A DNA stretch of 64,000 nt from Bradyrhizobium erythrophlei (GCF_900129505.1 NZ_LT670818.1:2108001-2172000); one strand, 5' to 3'. Numbered from the stretch's first letter, positions 51,217-63,165 are shown. The notes: generated from the letters alone by a model not told the origin. Numbers and translations: made by a program.

Positions 51217-52809
51217 CTAGTGGCGGAAGTGGCGCACGCCGGTGAACACCATGGCGATGCCGGCATCGTCGGCGGCCTTTATCACTTCATCGTCGCGGAT
51301 CGAGCCGCCGGGTTGGATCACCGCGGTAGCGCCGGCCTCGATCGCGACCAGCAGGCCGTCCGCGAACGGAAAGAACGCATCCGACGCCACCACTGAACCC
51401 ACCGTCATCGGCTGCGCGAGTTTTGCCTCGGCCGCCGCATCCTGCGCCTTGCGCGCGGCGATGCGCGAGGAATCCACTCGGCTCATCTGGCCGGCGCCGA
51501 TGCCGACGGTGGCGAGGTCCTTGGCATAGACGATGGTGTTGGACTTGACGTGCTTGGCGACGCGGAACGCGAATTTGAGGTCGCGCAATTCGGCATCGGT
51601 GGGCGCCCGCCTGGTTACGGTCTTCAGCGCGATGTCGTCGACCACGGCGTTGTCGCGGCTCTGCACCAGCAAACCGCCGGCGACGGTCTTGGCCGTCAGG
51701 CCCGACGCGCGCGGATCGGGCAGGCTGCCCGCGAGCAGAAGCCGTAAGTTGCGCCGCTTGGCGATGATCGCGATGGCCTCCTCGGTCGCATCTGGCGCGA
51801 TGATGACTTCGGTCAGGATTTCCGTGATGACGCGGGCGGTGTCGGCATCGAGCGTCCGGTTGACGGCGATGATGCCGCCATAGGGCGATTGGGTGTCGCA
51901 GGCGAAGGCCTTGCGATAGGCAGTGCCTAGATCGGCTCCCTCGGCGACGCCGCACGGGTTGGCGTGCTTGACGATGACGCAGGCTGCGGTTCGCGCGGGA
52001 TCGAACTCGGCGATGCACTCATAGGCCGCGTCGGTGTCGTTGATGTTGTTGTAGGACAATTCCTTGCCCTGCAATTGCCGCGCGGTGGCGACGCCCGGGC
52101 GCTTGTCGGGCGTTCGATAGAACGCGGCGGTCTGGTGCGGGTTCTCGCCATAGCGCAGCGCCTGGATCAAACGGCCGCCGAAGGCGCGGTAATCCGGCGC
52201 GTCGGTCTTGAGCTGAAGCGCAAACCAGTTCGAGATCGCGGCATCATAGGCGGCGGTGCGGGCATAGGCCTTGGCGGCCAGGCGCCGCCGCAGCGACAGC
52301 GTGGTCGAACCCGCATTGGCGGCGAGCTCGTCGAGCACGGCCTGGTAATCCTGCGCTTCGACCACGACGGCGACGTCGTCATGGTTCTTCGCCGCGGCGC
52401 GGATCATCGCCGGCCCGCCGATGTCGATATTCTCGATACATTCCTCGTAAGCCGCGCCCTTATCGACAGTGGCCTCGAACGGATAGAGATTGACGACGAG
52501 CAGGTCGATCGGCGCGATGCCATGCGCCTTCATCGCCTGTGCATGTTCGGTATTGTCGCGGATCGCAAGCAGCCCGCCATGCACCTTGGGATGCAGGGTC
52601 TTGACCCGGCCGTCCATCATTTCCGGAAAACCGGTCAGCTCCGAAACATCCCTGACCTTCAGCCCCGCCGCGGCGATCGCTTTCGCCGTGCCGCCGGTCG
52701 AGACCAGCTCGACACCGTGGCCGACCAGCGCGCGGGCGAACTCGATCAGGCCGGTCTTGTCGGAAACGGACAACAGGGCGCGGGTTACGCGGCGCGGGTG
52801 GTCGGTCAT
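51217..52809 (-). CDS. purH: Bifunctional AICAR transformylase / IMP cyclohydrolase
   Basis: PurH catalyses the last two steps of IMP synthesis. The 530-residue protein has the cyclohydrolase (MGS-like) N-terminal domain: [45 protein letters not shown]. The transformylase domain carries [41 protein letters not shown] and [11 protein letters not shown], ending [16 protein letters not shown]...GVRHFRH. ATG 52809 ([15 protein letters not shown]). Upstream lies heparinase, the usual order in this lineage. Confidence 0.97.
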   Translation of the reverse strand: MTDHPRRVTRALLSVSDKTGLIEFARALVGHGVELVSTGGTAKAIAAAGLKVRDVSELTGFPEMMDGRVKTLHPKVHGGLLAIRDNTEHAQAMKAHGIAPIDLLVVNLYPFEATVDKGAAYEECIENIDIGGPAMIRAAAKNHDDVAVVVEAQDYQAVLDELAANAGSTTLSLRRRLAAKAYARTAAYDAAISNWFALQLKTDAPDYRAFGGRLIQALRYGENPHQTAAFYRTPDKRPGVATARQLQGKELSYNNINDTDAAYECIAEFDPARTAACVIVKHANPCGVAEGADLGTAYRKAFACDTQSPYGGIIAVNRTLDADTARVITEILTEVIIAPDATEEAIAIIAKRRNLRLLLAGSLPDPRASGLTAKTVAGGLLVQSRDNAVVDDIALKTVTRRAPTDAELRDLKFAFRVAKHVKSNTIVYAKDLATVGIGAGQMSRVDSSRIAARKAQDAAAEAKLAQPMTVGSVVASDAFFPFADGLLVAIEAGATAVIQPGGSIRDDEVIKAADDAGIAMVFTGVRHFRH

Positions 52810-53000
52810 GGGCGTGGTTCCTGCGGGATGAGGCCGCCGGTTAGCACGGTTTTGGCAGCGATGAAACCGTGCCCGGCTCCGGTGCCCGGAAAATCCCACG
52901 GGATATTGGCGGGGCAGATTCCGGAAGTTTAATTCAGGCGGCCTTGGCCATGGTCACTCCTTTAGCGGCGATGATCTTACCAGAGTTGGATCGTTTTTTC

Positions 53001-53088
53001 GTCATTGCGAGGCGCGCAGCGACGAAGCAACCCAGCTTCGCCTTATCGAGCGACAAAAGATGGGTTGCTTCGCTTCGCTCGCAATGAC
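53001..53088. repeat. Palindromic repeat (GTCATTGCGAGG type), copy 1
   Basis: GTCATTGCGAGGCGCGCAGC and the inverse GCTCGCAATGAC, with GAAGCAACCCA/TGGGTTGCTTC inside. It lies between the purH leader and the end of heparinase. A second copy is at 61495-61570. Confidence 0.8.
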
Positions 53089-53098
53089 GGCCGTATTT

Positions 53099-54850
53099 CT
53101 ACAGCGGCAATTCCGGCTCGCGGCGGGCGTTGCGTCTTCCCGAATTCGCTGAGGCCGACGTCGTCGAGCGCACGAAGCTCCAGCGGACCGAGGGGGCGTG
53201 CCGGGAATCCTGCCGGATCACGATCTGGGCGGTGCGGCGGGGGCCGTCGTTTCCGGCCAGGAACACGCTGTCTTCGAGTTCAACCTTGTCGTCGAGCGCC
53301 TCGAAGGTCCAGACGTCGCGGTTCGGCAGCACCAGCATGACGCCGCGGGCATCGCTCAAGCGGCTCGCCTTCACCGAGGGATGCAGATGAAACCGCACCG
53401 CGTAATCGGTCTCGTTGCCCTTGATGCGGGCCCCCGGCGCCGGCGCCACGGTATCCTCGCCGTCGAGCCGCGTGCCGTCATGCGCGACCATCAGCACCCG
53501 GCGATGCATGACGCCGAACCGCGGCATATAGCCGTCATGCGATGTCGTCAGCAGCACGCCGTTGGCGACCACCTCGCGGTAGCTCTCCACGTTCGACGGG
53601 CCGCTGACAACCGGCGCGCCCTGCAGGAACCGTTTCATCGCCGACAGCTCGACGAACTGGCAGGAGGAGGTCTCGTGATAGGTCAGCGTCGAGTGCGCGG
53701 CCGTCGAGCGCGCAAAGGCGCGCCAATTGTCGCGGCTGGTCGAGGGCATGCCGCAATTGACGACGATCCGGCTCGGCCCCGCCGACAATTCGAAGGAAAG
53801 ACAGCCGGCATGGGCGTCCTGGCTGACGCTCGGCGGCGGCGGCGGGCCGGTGTCCATGATCACCGTCATCGCGCCGGCATCGAGGCGCTGATAGCCGGTA
53901 TGCGGCATGTTCGCCATCGGCGCGCCGTGGGTGTCGTCATAGGCGAGCAGCGTCGCCAGAATATCGGATGGCGCGCTGCTCATGCCGTTGAACAGCGCGA
54001 ACGCTCCGTCGCCGTGGCGGAAGAAGCGCAGCATCGGCATCATGCGGTCGATTGCGTTCAACAGCGCCGGCGGGGGCGCGATGTTGCGGGCGGCGAAGGT
54101 CTGCCGCAGCGGCAACAGGTCGATCAGGAGTTCGATCAGCGCGCCGGGGTTGCGCGAGAAGTGGCCGCCGTCGGGCAGTATCTGCCGCTGCAGCTCGTCG
54201 GAGAGTTTTCGCGTGGCGGCGCGGATGTGCCGGCCCTGGTTGGCGAGGCAGAGCGCGGCATAGCACAGCGCGATCAAGACCTGCAGCCGCGGCACGCCGT
54301 CGGTATCCAGCATCGTGTAGCGCAAATAGCGGATCTCGCGCGCCAGGCCCCGCAGATAGCGCCGGTAGAATTTACCGTCGGTATCGCCGAGCACCAGGGG
54401 CGCCTGCGACAACAGCGAGATGACGCGGCGCGACAGCACGTCGGCGCGGCGGCCGACGGGACGCTTGCGCGACGGGTTGGAAATCCAGTCGTCGACCAGC
54501 GAGCGGGCATTGGCGCGGGTCAGCGCGGTATCGGCGGCGCGCAGATGCCGCAGCCAGCCGAAGCCGAGCAGCGCCACCTCCCAGTCTTCCGACGGCGGCT
54601 CGAGATCGAAGATCGAACGGCCGTGACAGGTGACGATCTTGCCGGCGAACACGAAGCGGCCGGCATAGATTTCAGCCGCGCGGGTGGCGTCGGCGGTACG
54701 CAAATCGTGCGGGGCGATAATCAGCCGATCGGTGCGGCCGGGCCACAGCCGCGACAGTGCGACCGAGCCGCCACTTGCGCGCGCCATCAGGTTCCGCGCG
54801 AAGCGGCCCATGATCAGCGTCGAGATGCGTCTGCGTTGAGCGACCGACAC
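53099..54850 (-). CDS. Heparinase II/III family protein
   Basis: A 583-residue polysaccharide-lyase-like protein with an all-helical toroid in the first ~290 residues (YLRGLAREIRYLRYTMLDTDGVPRLQVLIALCYA) and a beta-sandwich HepII/III domain after it. Blocks in that domain: NMPHTGYQRLDAGAMTVIMD, HAGCLSFELSAGPSRIVVNCG, STAAHSTLTYHETSSCQF, and DGYMPRFGVMHRRVLMV. Family members degrade uronic-acid polymers or cell-wall sugars. The start is GTG 54850 with AGGG upstream. It is downstream of rsmB and upstream of purH, a conserved neighbourhood whose logic is unknown. Confidence 0.9.
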   Translation of the reverse strand: MSVAQRRRISTLIMGRFARNLMARASGGSVALSRLWPGRTDRLIIAPHDLRTADATRAAEIYAGRFVFAGKIVTCHGRSIFDLEPPSEDWEVALLGFGWLRHLRAADTALTRANARSLVDDWISNPSRKRPVGRRADVLSRRVISLLSQAPLVLGDTDGKFYRRYLRGLAREIRYLRYTMLDTDGVPRLQVLIALCYAALCLANQGRHIRAATRKLSDELQRQILPDGGHFSRNPGALIELLIDLLPLRQTFAARNIAPPPALLNAIDRMMPMLRFFRHGDGAFALFNGMSSAPSDILATLLAYDDTHGAPMANMPHTGYQRLDAGAMTVIMDTGPPPPPSVSQDAHAGCLSFELSAGPSRIVVNCGMPSTSRDNWRAFARSTAAHSTLTYHETSSCQFVELSAMKRFLQGAPVVSGPSNVESYREVVANGVLLTTSHDGYMPRFGVMHRRVLMVAHDGTRLDGEDTVAPAPGARIKGNETDYAVRFHLHPSVKASRLSDARGVMLVLPNRDVWTFEALDDKVELEDSVFLAGNDGPRRTAQIVIRQDSRHAPSVRWSFVRSTTSASANSGRRNARREPELPL

Positions 54851-54964
54851 TTCTGCCCTTGATTGGAGGATTCCGTTTGCGAATCCTTTTAATCCGGAAA
54901 CGCGGCCAAGACACCATCTTGAAAGCGCGCGAATCAGCGAGGGCGGCGGAAAAGCGGTGCAGAA

Positions 54965-56317
54965 TCAGGATTTAACCAGCCGCGCGGCGTAAAAACCGTC
55001 AAGCCCGGCCAGCCGGGGGTCGGGGTGCGGCAGGTGGCAGGGCAGCGTCCTCAGGTCGCCTTCGGCGGTCACTATTTCCTGCAGGCCCGCAACCTCGCCG
55101 GCCTCGATCGGCGCACGGCGCATGCCGGATTCCGAGGCGAGCAGGGCGGCGATCGCCTGCTCACCCTCTTCGGGTTCCAGCGAGCAGGTACAATAGACCA
55201 GGGTCCCGCCGGGACGCAGCAGCGTGACCGCCTTTTGCAGCAGGCGCTTCTGCAACGCCGCCAGCGCGGCGATATCGACTTCCTGCCGCAGCCAGGCGAC
55301 ATCGGGGTGGCGGCGGATGGTGCCGGTCGAGGTGCAGGGCGCGTCGATCAGGATACCGTCAAAACCTTCGCCGCTTTTTGTCCCCGGCCATTCGGCGGCA
55401 TCGGCGACCACGGTCTCGGCTTCGAGCGAAAGACGCGTGAGATTGTCGCGCAGCCGCGCCATGCGGGCCGGCGAACGGTCGACCGCGGTAACGCGCGCGC
55501 CGGCATGGACGAGTTGCGCGGTCTTGCCGCCGGGCGCGGCGCAGAAGTCGGCGATGGATTTGCCGGCGATTTCGCCGAACAAGCGCCCCGGCAGCGCGGC
55601 GGCGGCGTCCTGCACCCACCAATGGCCCTCGATGAAACCCGGCAGCATCTTCACCGAGCCTTGCAGCAGCGTGCGCACGGTTGCCGTCGGCAATATTTCG
55701 CCGTGCAGGCGGCTCGCCCACTGCTCCGGATCGGATTTCACGGTGATATCGAGCGACGGCTCGTAGCTGATCGCAAGCGCGATGTCGCGCGCGACGCTCT
55801 CGCCATAATGAGCGGTCCAGCGCGCGAGCAGCCACGGCGGAATATCGAGCGTCTGCGACTTGACCTCGTCGATCAGCGGTTGTCCCTCGCGCGCGCAACG
55901 GCGCAGCACCGCGTTGACGAGGCCGGCATATTTGGCGGCGCGCCGGTCCGACTGCACCAGCCGCACCGACAGATCGACCGCGGCATGATCGGGCACATCC
56001 ATCCAGAGAATCTGCGCGGCGCCGATCAGCAATGCGCTTTGCGCGCGCGGCGCGTCGGTCGGAATGCCGCGATCGAGCAGTCGCGACAACAAATGGCCCA
56101 GCGTGCCGAGCCGACGCAGGATCGTCGCCACCAGGCGCCGCATCAGGGCACGGTCGCGATCGGAGAGCGTCTTCAGTCCGGGATGAGCGGCGGCGCCGTC
56201 GAGTTGTTCGTCGAGCGTGCGCTGCTTATGCAGCACGCCGTCGAGTATATCTGCCGCGATCCGCCGCGCCGCAAGACCGGGCACCTCGGATGGTAGTGCG
56301 AATCGTTGAGAAGGCAT
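54965..56317 (-). CDS. rsmB: 16S rRNA cytosine-C5 methyltransferase
   Basis: A 450-residue SAM-dependent enzyme. The N-terminal NusB-like domain includes RDRALMRRLVATILRRLGTL and AQILWMDVPDHAAVDLSVRLV. The methyltransferase has FCAAPGGKTAQLVHAGARVTAVDRSPARM (SAM site), DAPCTSTGTIRRHPDV (PC motif), and LVYCTCSLEPEEGEQAI (second catalytic Cys). RsmB methylates C967 of 16S rRNA in E. coli. ATG 56317. Confidence 0.93.
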   Translation of the reverse strand: MPSQRFALPSEVPGLAARRIAADILDGVLHKQRTLDEQLDGAAAHPGLKTLSDRDRALMRRLVATILRRLGTLGHLLSRLLDRGIPTDAPRAQSALLIGAAQILWMDVPDHAAVDLSVRLVQSDRRAAKYAGLVNAVLRRCAREGQPLIDEVKSQTLDIPPWLLARWTAHYGESVARDIALAISYEPSLDITVKSDPEQWASRLHGEILPTATVRTLLQGSVKMLPGFIEGHWWVQDAAAALPGRLFGEIAGKSIADFCAAPGGKTAQLVHAGARVTAVDRSPARMARLRDNLTRLSLEAETVVADAAEWPGTKSGEGFDGILIDAPCTSTGTIRRHPDVAWLRQEVDIAALAALQKRLLQKAVTLLRPGGTLVYCTCSLEPEEGEQAIAALLASESGMRRAPIEAGEVAGLQEIVTAEGDLRTLPCHLPHPDPRLAGLDGFYAARLVKS

Positions 56318-56501
56318 GGAGCGCGGACATCTTGGAGAATCGGATAGCGTTCAGCGTTTCAGCTTATGCGGCGGGAAGGAAATCACTTTTGCCACTGGAA
56401 TATGCCAAATATAAGAATCGCCTGCCGTTGGCACCGTAGCACATCGTCTTTATATCGGGCGCGTTGAATTGAATGAGCCGCTCCTGCGGCGGGACATCGA
56501 G

Positions 56502-56720
56502 ATGACCGACGATCCTTCTTTGCCACAAGCCGCAGCGCCTGTCGCGGCACGCAAGCCGCTGACGCCGGCGGCACAGCGCGCGCTCGCCGAAGCCGAAGCG
56601 CGCCGCAAGCAAGCCGAGGCGAATGCAAAGCCGGTGCCGAAGGAGTTCCAGGGTCCCAAGGGTCCGGAACCAACCCGCTATGGCGATTGGGAGACCAAGG
56701 GCATCGCCTCGGATTTTTGA
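56502..56720 (+). CDS. DUF1674 / SDHAF4-like protein
   Basis: A 72-residue protein ending with GPKGPEPTRYGDWETKGIASDF, the signature of DUF1674, homologous to eukaryotic succinate dehydrogenase assembly factor 4. It probably helps flavinylated SdhA assembly. The Ala/Lys-rich N-terminal part is disordered-looking. ATG 56502 is the likely start rather than the TTG at 56469. It is followed by a strong terminator. Confidence 0.9.
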   Translation: MTDDPSLPQAAAPVAARKPLTPAAQRALAEAEARRKQAEANAKPVPKEFQGPKGPEPTRYGDWETKGIASDF

Positions 56721-56783
56721 GCGCCGGCGAGCCGATTGCCGCTGACGTCGGCGTCGGGCGCAAGCGGATGATCCTGCAAACAA

Positions 56784-56809
56784 AAAAACCGCGCGGTCGC
56801 GCGGTTTTT
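56784..56809. terminator. Bidirectional Rho-independent terminator
   Basis: Perfect stem ACCGCGCG/CGCGCGGT (56788-56805), with A-run on the left and T-run on the right, so it works for both the DUF1674 gene and the convergent L,D-transpeptidase gene. Confidence 0.85.
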
Positions 56810-56817
56810 GCGACGCC

Positions 56818-56905
56818 GTCATTCCGGGGCGCGAGTGAAGCGAGCGAACCTCAACGCGCAATTGCGCATTTGAGGTCTGGTGCTTCGGACTATCGCGGAA
56901 TGATG
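56818..56905. repeat. Palindromic intergenic repeat (GTCATTCCGGG type), copy 2
   Basis: GTCATTCCGGGGCGCGAGTGAAGCG at the left and GCGGAATGATGC at the right, with AACGCGCAATTGCGC inside. Related to the element at 20721-20800. Confidence 0.65.
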
Positions 56906-56915
56906 CGACGAGATC

Positions 56916-57428
56916 TCAGCGTGTCACCACCACGGTCGTGCCGACCGAGACGCGCTGGTAGAGATCGGTGATGTCGGGATTCAGCATGCGGATGCAGCCG
57001 TAGGAGACAAAACCGCCGACCGATCCCGGCACGTTGGTGCCGTGGATGGCGTATTCGCCGCCGGCCAGCGTCATCGCGGCGACGCCCATCGGATTGTGCG
57101 GCGAGCCGCCGGGAATCAGGTTTGGGATCGTCGGCTTGTCGCGCTTCACTTCGGCGGGCGGTGCCCAGGCCGGGTTTTGATACTTGCCCTCGATCCGGGT
57201 CACGCCGGCCCATTGCTTGCCGGCCTTGCCGACGCCGACGGGATAGCGCACGGCGTGGTCCTGATCGACCACCAGATAGAGTCGGCGTTCATTGGTCTTC
57301 ACCACGATCGTGCCCGGCGAATAGTCGCCCCTGAAACCGACCACATCCGGCCGCGCCTGCGCCGCCGTCGACATCAGCATCCCCGCCCCGATGGTGGCCG
57401 CCAGCGCCACCGCAATCCTCAACGACAT
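56916..57428 (-). CDS. L,D-transpeptidase (YkuD), exported
   Basis: A 170-residue periplasmic peptidoglycan cross-linker. It has a signal peptide (MSLRIAVALAATIGAGMLMSTAAQA), the fold core IVVKTNERRLYLVVDQDHAVRYPVGVGK, and the active-site motif HGTNVPGSVGGFVSYGCIRM with catalytic His and Cys, plus NPMGVAAMTL before it. Short Ldt proteins of this form are often highly duplicated in Bradyrhizobium. The ATG at 57428 has GGAGAG upstream; a TTG at 57431 is the alternative. Confidence 0.93.
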   Translation of the reverse strand: MSLRIAVALAATIGAGMLMSTAAQARPDVVGFRGDYSPGTIVVKTNERRLYLVVDQDHAVRYPVGVGKAGKQWAGVTRIEGKYQNPAWAPPAEVKRDKPTIPNLIPGGSPHNPMGVAAMTLAGGEYAIHGTNVPGSVGGFVSYGCIRMLNPDITDLYQRVSVGTTVVVTR

Positions 57429-57741
57429 CAATCTCTCCGCTTCTTTCTCGCATCACCCCGCCGGGGCGTGAAATTCGATGCAAATCCCGCAAAAACACGG
57501 AGGTTTACCGCCGGTTTGCCCACGCATTCTTAACCGCGCACGTTAACCAGGCGGTTTCCGCGAGGGCCCTGGCGGGGTCCAGCCGTCCACAAAAAGGAAA
57601 ATGTTGGAAACAAAGTAAATGCCCGGAAAACAACACCCGCCCGAAAACGGTCGCGCCGTGCCGCTTGCTCCTGACGATCGCGTGAGGGGGCAAAGGACAG
57701 AGCGGGTTTTTGTACCGAACATTGCCACGGGGACGGTGCGC
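57429..57741. other. Gene-free interval upstream of the L,D-transpeptidase
   Basis: A 313-base interval between the L,D-transpeptidase start and the palindromic repeat. It probably contains the transpeptidase promoter, but no coding frame or strong motif was found. Confidence 0.5.
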
Positions 57742-57953
57742 TCCCTCGCCCCGCTCTTGCGGGGCTGAGACGAGCGTAGCTCGCTCTGAGAGGGTTGGGG
57801 TGAGGGGCTGCCGCAGCAAATTCTGAAGCTGCGGATTGCGCGGAGAGTCCCTCTCACCCGGCGCTAACGCGATAGCCGAGGCTTGGCCTCGGCGTTCTTT
57901 TCCAAGAACGGCCGCCGAAGGCGGCCTATGCTCTCCCCGCAAGCGGGGCGAGG
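57742..57953. repeat. Palindromic repeat (CTCACCCCAGCCCTCTCC type), copy 2
   Basis: CCCTCGCCCCGCTCTTGCGGGG...GAGGGTTGGGGTGAGGGGC, GCAAATTCTGAAG..., GAGAGTCCCTCTCACCC, and CTCTCCCCGCAAGCGGGGCGAGG at the right. Nearly the whole 541-base gap between acs and the L,D-transpeptidase is this element plus unremarkable sequence. Confidence 0.75.
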
Positions 57954-57972
57954 TGCAAGTTGCGACCGCAGC

Positions 57973-59925
<1,953 letters not shown>

Positions 59926-60332
59926 TTCACACCCTCCACCCTTCTCCACCCTTGCGGCCAGTGAACCCTGACACTGCAAGCCGTCTTCATTCTTATAACG
60001 ATTATGCGTCGGCGCCGTTGGCGCCGACAAGCGGAACAAATACGACCTTTGGCGGCCTCCTCGCTTGCGCCCGATCAAATTACGGGGCGTGGCGGGACGC
60101 CGCATTCCCCATGGTGCGGCCATCACGATCGCGTTTTCGGGGCGGTCAAAAGGCCGCAGAGCAGGTCTGCGCGTTCCCTAGCGGTAACCAGCAACCGCAG
60201 TTTCTGCTGGATGGGCTGGCGCTCCCGGCGATTACCCCCTAAATGGCCTCCCCGGGGCGAAAGCCACCTGCCGGAACCAGAGATCAACAAACGGCATTAG
60301 CAGGGTGTAGTTGGAACGAGGCGTCTAAGGTC
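59926..60332. other. acs / topoisomerase intergenic region with a perfect palindrome
   Basis: A 407-base divergent region. It holds GTCGGCGCC-GTT-GGCGCCGAC (60008-60028), a perfect nine-base palindrome about 83 bases upstream of the acs start, which could be an operator or a leader hairpin. No genes were found here. Confidence 0.55.
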
Positions 60333-61484
60333 ATGATGGATCAACAGAATTTGGAGGCTGCGCGGCCCGCTTCCGCCGATCCGTCCGTTGCCCTGGCCGA
60401 AGCCTTGGGGCAATTGCCCAAGGAATTACCCAAGGCAGCGCCGGCAAAACCGGCCTTGGCCGCCTCCGTGGAGACGCTGGCCCGCGAGATGGGCCTGAAG
60501 CTCGGCGACCAGAACCAGCTCACCATCCGCCGCATCAAGCGGGGAAAAAGCTACTCCTTCGTGCGCGCCAACGGCACGCCGATCCGTCACGCCGGCACCA
60601 TTCGCCGCCTGCACTCGATGGCGGTGCCCCCGGCCTATGCCGAGGTCCGCTACTCGCCCGATCCGAGCTCGCATCTGCAGGCGGTCGGCCGCGACGCCGC
60701 GGGCCGGCTGCAATACCGCTACCATTCCGACTGGGAGAAGGTCCGCGAACACCGCAAGGCGCACCGGCTGGCGAAGCTCGTGGCGGCGCTGCCCAAGATC
60801 CGCCGCAACGTCTCCATGCACCTGTCGGGCGACACGCCGACCCGTGAATTCGCGCTGTCGGCGGTGATCGAACTGATCGCGCGCACCGCGATCCGTCCCG
60901 GCAATGAATCCTACGCCCGCCTCAACGGTACCCGCGGCGCGACCACGATGCTGAAGTCCAACGTGACGCTGGAAGACGACAGCGTCGTGCTGTCCTTCAA
61001 GGCCAAGGGCGGCAAGGCCGTGCGCAAGGAATGCGATGCCGCCAAACTCGTGCGCGCCATCGGCATCCTGCGCGGCGTGCCGGGCAAGCGCATGTTCCAG
61101 TACCGCGACAATTCCGGCAATGTCCGCGCGGTCTCCACCACCCAGGTCAACGCCTTCCTGCGCGAGATCGCCGGCATCAAGATTTCGCTGAAGGATTTCC
61201 GCACCCTGATGGCATCCGCGGTGGTGCTGGAATCGCTGTCGCGGATTTCACCGGCGGCCAGCGCCCGCGGCCGCAAGAAGCAGGTGCTGGCTGCCGTCCG
61301 CGCCGCGGCGGACGAACTTTCCAACACGCCGGCGATCTGCCGCAAGAGCTATGTGCACGACACCATCGTCACCGCCTTCGAGGACGGTATCCTCGAGCGT
61401 TTCGCGGCGACCATGAAGGGCTATCGCTCGCAGTCCAAGCGCGAGGCGCTGCTGGCGCAGGTGGTGGCGGCCGTCGCGGCGTAG
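60333..61484 (+). CDS. DNA topoisomerase IB
   Basis: A 383-residue poxvirus-like type IB topoisomerase that relaxes supercoils. The N-terminal part carries KRGKSYSFVRANGTPIRH...IRRLHSMAVPPAYAEV. The catalytic core has ARTAIRPGNESYARLNGTRGATTM (active-site Arg), FLREIAGIKISLKDFRTLMASAVV, and the Tyr nucleophile in CRKSYVHDTIV. Common in rhizobia. ATG 60333 or 60336 (MMDQQNLEA) follows CTAAGG; the frame is open to 60243. Confidence 0.93.
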   Translation: MMDQQNLEAARPASADPSVALAEALGQLPKELPKAAPAKPALAASVETLAREMGLKLGDQNQLTIRRIKRGKSYSFVRANGTPIRHAGTIRRLHSMAVPPAYAEVRYSPDPSSHLQAVGRDAAGRLQYRYHSDWEKVREHRKAHRLAKLVAALPKIRRNVSMHLSGDTPTREFALSAVIELIARTAIRPGNESYARLNGTRGATTMLKSNVTLEDDSVVLSFKAKGGKAVRKECDAAKLVRAIGILRGVPGKRMFQYRDNSGNVRAVSTTQVNAFLREIAGIKISLKDFRTLMASAVVLESLSRISPAASARGRKKQVLAAVRAAADELSNTPAICRKSYVHDTIVTAFEDGILERFAATMKGYRSQSKREALLAQVVAAVAA

Positions 61485-61494
61485 CCCCTCAATC

Positions 61495-61570
61495 GTCATT
61501 GCGAGGAGCGCAGGCGACGAAGCAATCCAGTTTGCTGCTTGATGGATTGCTTCGCTTCGCTCGCAATGAC
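61495..61570. repeat. Palindromic repeat (GTCATTGCGAGG type), copy 2
   Basis: GTCATTGCGAGGAGCGCAGG and GCTCGCAATGAC with GAAGCAATCCA/TGGATTGCTTC inside. It lies between the convergent topoisomerase and EVE genes. Same family as 53001-53088. Confidence 0.8.
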
Positions 61571-61575
61571 GGGCT

Positions 61576-61989
61576 TCACAATCCGCCCATCTTGCAGACC
61601 ATCTTCCATTCCTCCGCCGTCACTGGCTGCACCGACAGCCGCGAATATTTCACCAGCGCCATCTCGGCGAGCCGCTTGTCGGCCTTGATCGCCGCCATCG
61701 TGACCGGAATCTTCAGCGGCTCGTCCGCCTTGATGTCGACGCAGACGAATTTTCCGGTTTTGTCGGTCGGATCCGGATAGGCTTCCTTGATCACTTCGGC
61801 GATGCCGACAATCTCCTTGCCCTCGTTGGAGTGATAGAAGAAGGCGCGGTCGCCCATCTTCATCTTCACGAGGTTTTGGCGCGCGGTGAAATTGCGCACG
61901 CCAGTCCAGGCCTCGCCCTTGGCGCCCTTTGCCACCTGCTGGTCCCACGACCAGGCCGAAGGTTCGGATTTCACCAGCCAGTACGCCAT
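61576..61989 (-). CDS. EVE-domain protein
   Basis: A 137-residue EVE (PUA-like) protein. Blocks: MAYWLVKSEPSAWSWDQQ, WTGVRNFTARQNLVKMKMGDRAFFYHSNEGKEIVGIAEV, and VQPVTAEEWKMVCKMGGL. EVE domains in other systems bind modified bases in DNA or RNA. The better start is ATG 61989 rather than 61995, because GGAGGG is seven bases upstream of the former. It overlaps or abuts the gpsA stop, so the two are co-transcribed. Confidence 0.92.
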   Translation of the reverse strand: MAYWLVKSEPSAWSWDQQVAKGAKGEAWTGVRNFTARQNLVKMKMGDRAFFYHSNEGKEIVGIAEVIKEAYPDPTDKTGKFVCVDIKADEPLKIPVTMAAIKADKRLAEMALVKYSRLSVQPVTAEEWKMVCKMGGL

Positions 61990-61991
61990 TT

Positions 61992-62972
61992 TCATCCCTC
62001 CGCCTTGAACGGGCGCGTCAGCAGGCCTTCGATCGCGTCGTCGATGGTCACCGCGCCACGCAGGATCGCCGCCACCGCATTTGATACCGGCATATCGACA
62101 TTTTGCGAAGCCGCCAGTTCGATCAGCACGGGTGCGGTGAATTCGCCCTCGGCCAGTTTGTCGCGGGCGGGTGTTTCGCCGCGCCCGAGCGCGATGCCGA
62201 GCGCGAGATTGCGCGATTGCGGGCTGGAACAGGTCAGGATCAGATCGCCCAGCCCCGACAGCCCCGCCATGGTCTCGCCGCGCGCGCCGCAGGCGCGGCC
62301 GAGCCGCACCAGTTCAGCGAAGCCGCGCGTGGTCAGCGCCGCCTGCGCCGAGGCGCCGAGGTTTCTGCCCATCACGATGCCGGCGGCGATCGCCAGCACG
62401 TTTTTCGCTGCCCCGCCGATCTCGACGCCGCGGACATCTGCCGTGTGGTAGGGCCGGAAGGTCGAGGATCCCAGCGCCTGCACCAGCGCGCGCGCGAGCG
62501 CTTCGTCCTTTGCCGCCAGCGTCACCGCGGTGGGCAGGCCGCGCGCCACGTCCTCGGCGAAACTCGGCCCGGACAAAATGGCCGGGCTGGCATCGGGGGC
62601 GGTCTCCGCGATCACCTCGGTCATGAATTTGTGGCTGCCGCGCTCGATGCCCTTTGCGGTCGCGATCACTGGCGTCGCCCTGGCGAGATGCGGCGCGAGC
62701 GCGGCAACAGCCTCGCGCAGATGCTGCGCCGGCGTCGCGATCAGGATGATGTCGGCGGTCGCGGCCCGCGCGATCTCGCAGGTGACGGCAACGCTGGCGT
62801 CCAGCCGGACTTGCGGCAATCTCGGATTTATTCGCGTGGTGGCGATTTCTGCCGCGCCGGCCGCGTCGCGCGCGTAAAGCGTGACCTTGCGCCCGGCCCG
62901 CGCGGCGACGCCGGCCAGCGCCGTCCCCCACGCGCCGGCACCGATCACGGAGACAGAGTTGAATGACGGCAT
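61992..62972 (-). CDS. gpsA: Glycerol-3-phosphate dehydrogenase [NAD(P)+]
   Basis: A 326-residue enzyme that makes sn-glycerol 3-phosphate for phospholipid synthesis. The N-terminal dinucleotide site is [19 protein letters not shown]. The middle has [22 protein letters not shown]. The catalytic region includes [20 protein letters not shown] (catalytic Lys) and [18 protein letters not shown]. It is in the conserved order tsaD - gpsA - EVE. Confidence 0.97.
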   Translation of the reverse strand: MPSFNSVSVIGAGAWGTALAGVAARAGRKVTLYARDAAGAAEIATTRINPRLPQVRLDASVAVTCEIARAATADIILIATPAQHLREAVAALAPHLARATPVIATAKGIERGSHKFMTEVIAETAPDASPAILSGPSFAEDVARGLPTAVTLAAKDEALARALVQALGSSTFRPYHTADVRGVEIGGAAKNVLAIAAGIVMGRNLGASAQAALTTRGFAELVRLGRACGARGETMAGLSGLGDLILTCSSPQSRNLALGIALGRGETPARDKLAEGEFTAPVLIELAASQNVDMPVSNAVAAILRGAVTIDDAIEGLLTRPFKAEG

Positions 62973-62991
62973 CGGCGAGACTCAGTGCACT

Positions 62992-63165
62992 CCCTCGCCC
63001 TGCGCTTGCGGGGAGAGGGTTGGGGTGAGGGGCTGCTTCAGCAAATTCCGATGGTGAGGAGTGCGTTGAGAGTCCCCCTCACCCGCCGCGCGAAGTGCGC
63101 GGCGACCTCTCCCCGCATCCGCCTTCGCCCGAAGGCGGGCTTCGGCGGACAAGAGCGGGGCGAGG
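62992..63165. repeat. Palindromic repeat (CTCACCCCAGCCCTCTCC type), copy 3
   Basis: CCCTCGCCCTGCGCTTGCGGGGAGAGG, GTTGGGGTGAGGGGC, GCAAATTCC, GAGAGTCCCCCTCACCC and the mirrored ACCTCTCCCCGC...CGGGGCGAGG. Fills the gap between gpsA and tsaD. Confidence 0.8.

Noticed and set aside
53198-54862. 554-residue plus-strand frame opposite heparinase II/III
   Set aside because: Antisense shadow; Arg/His-rich with no known fold.
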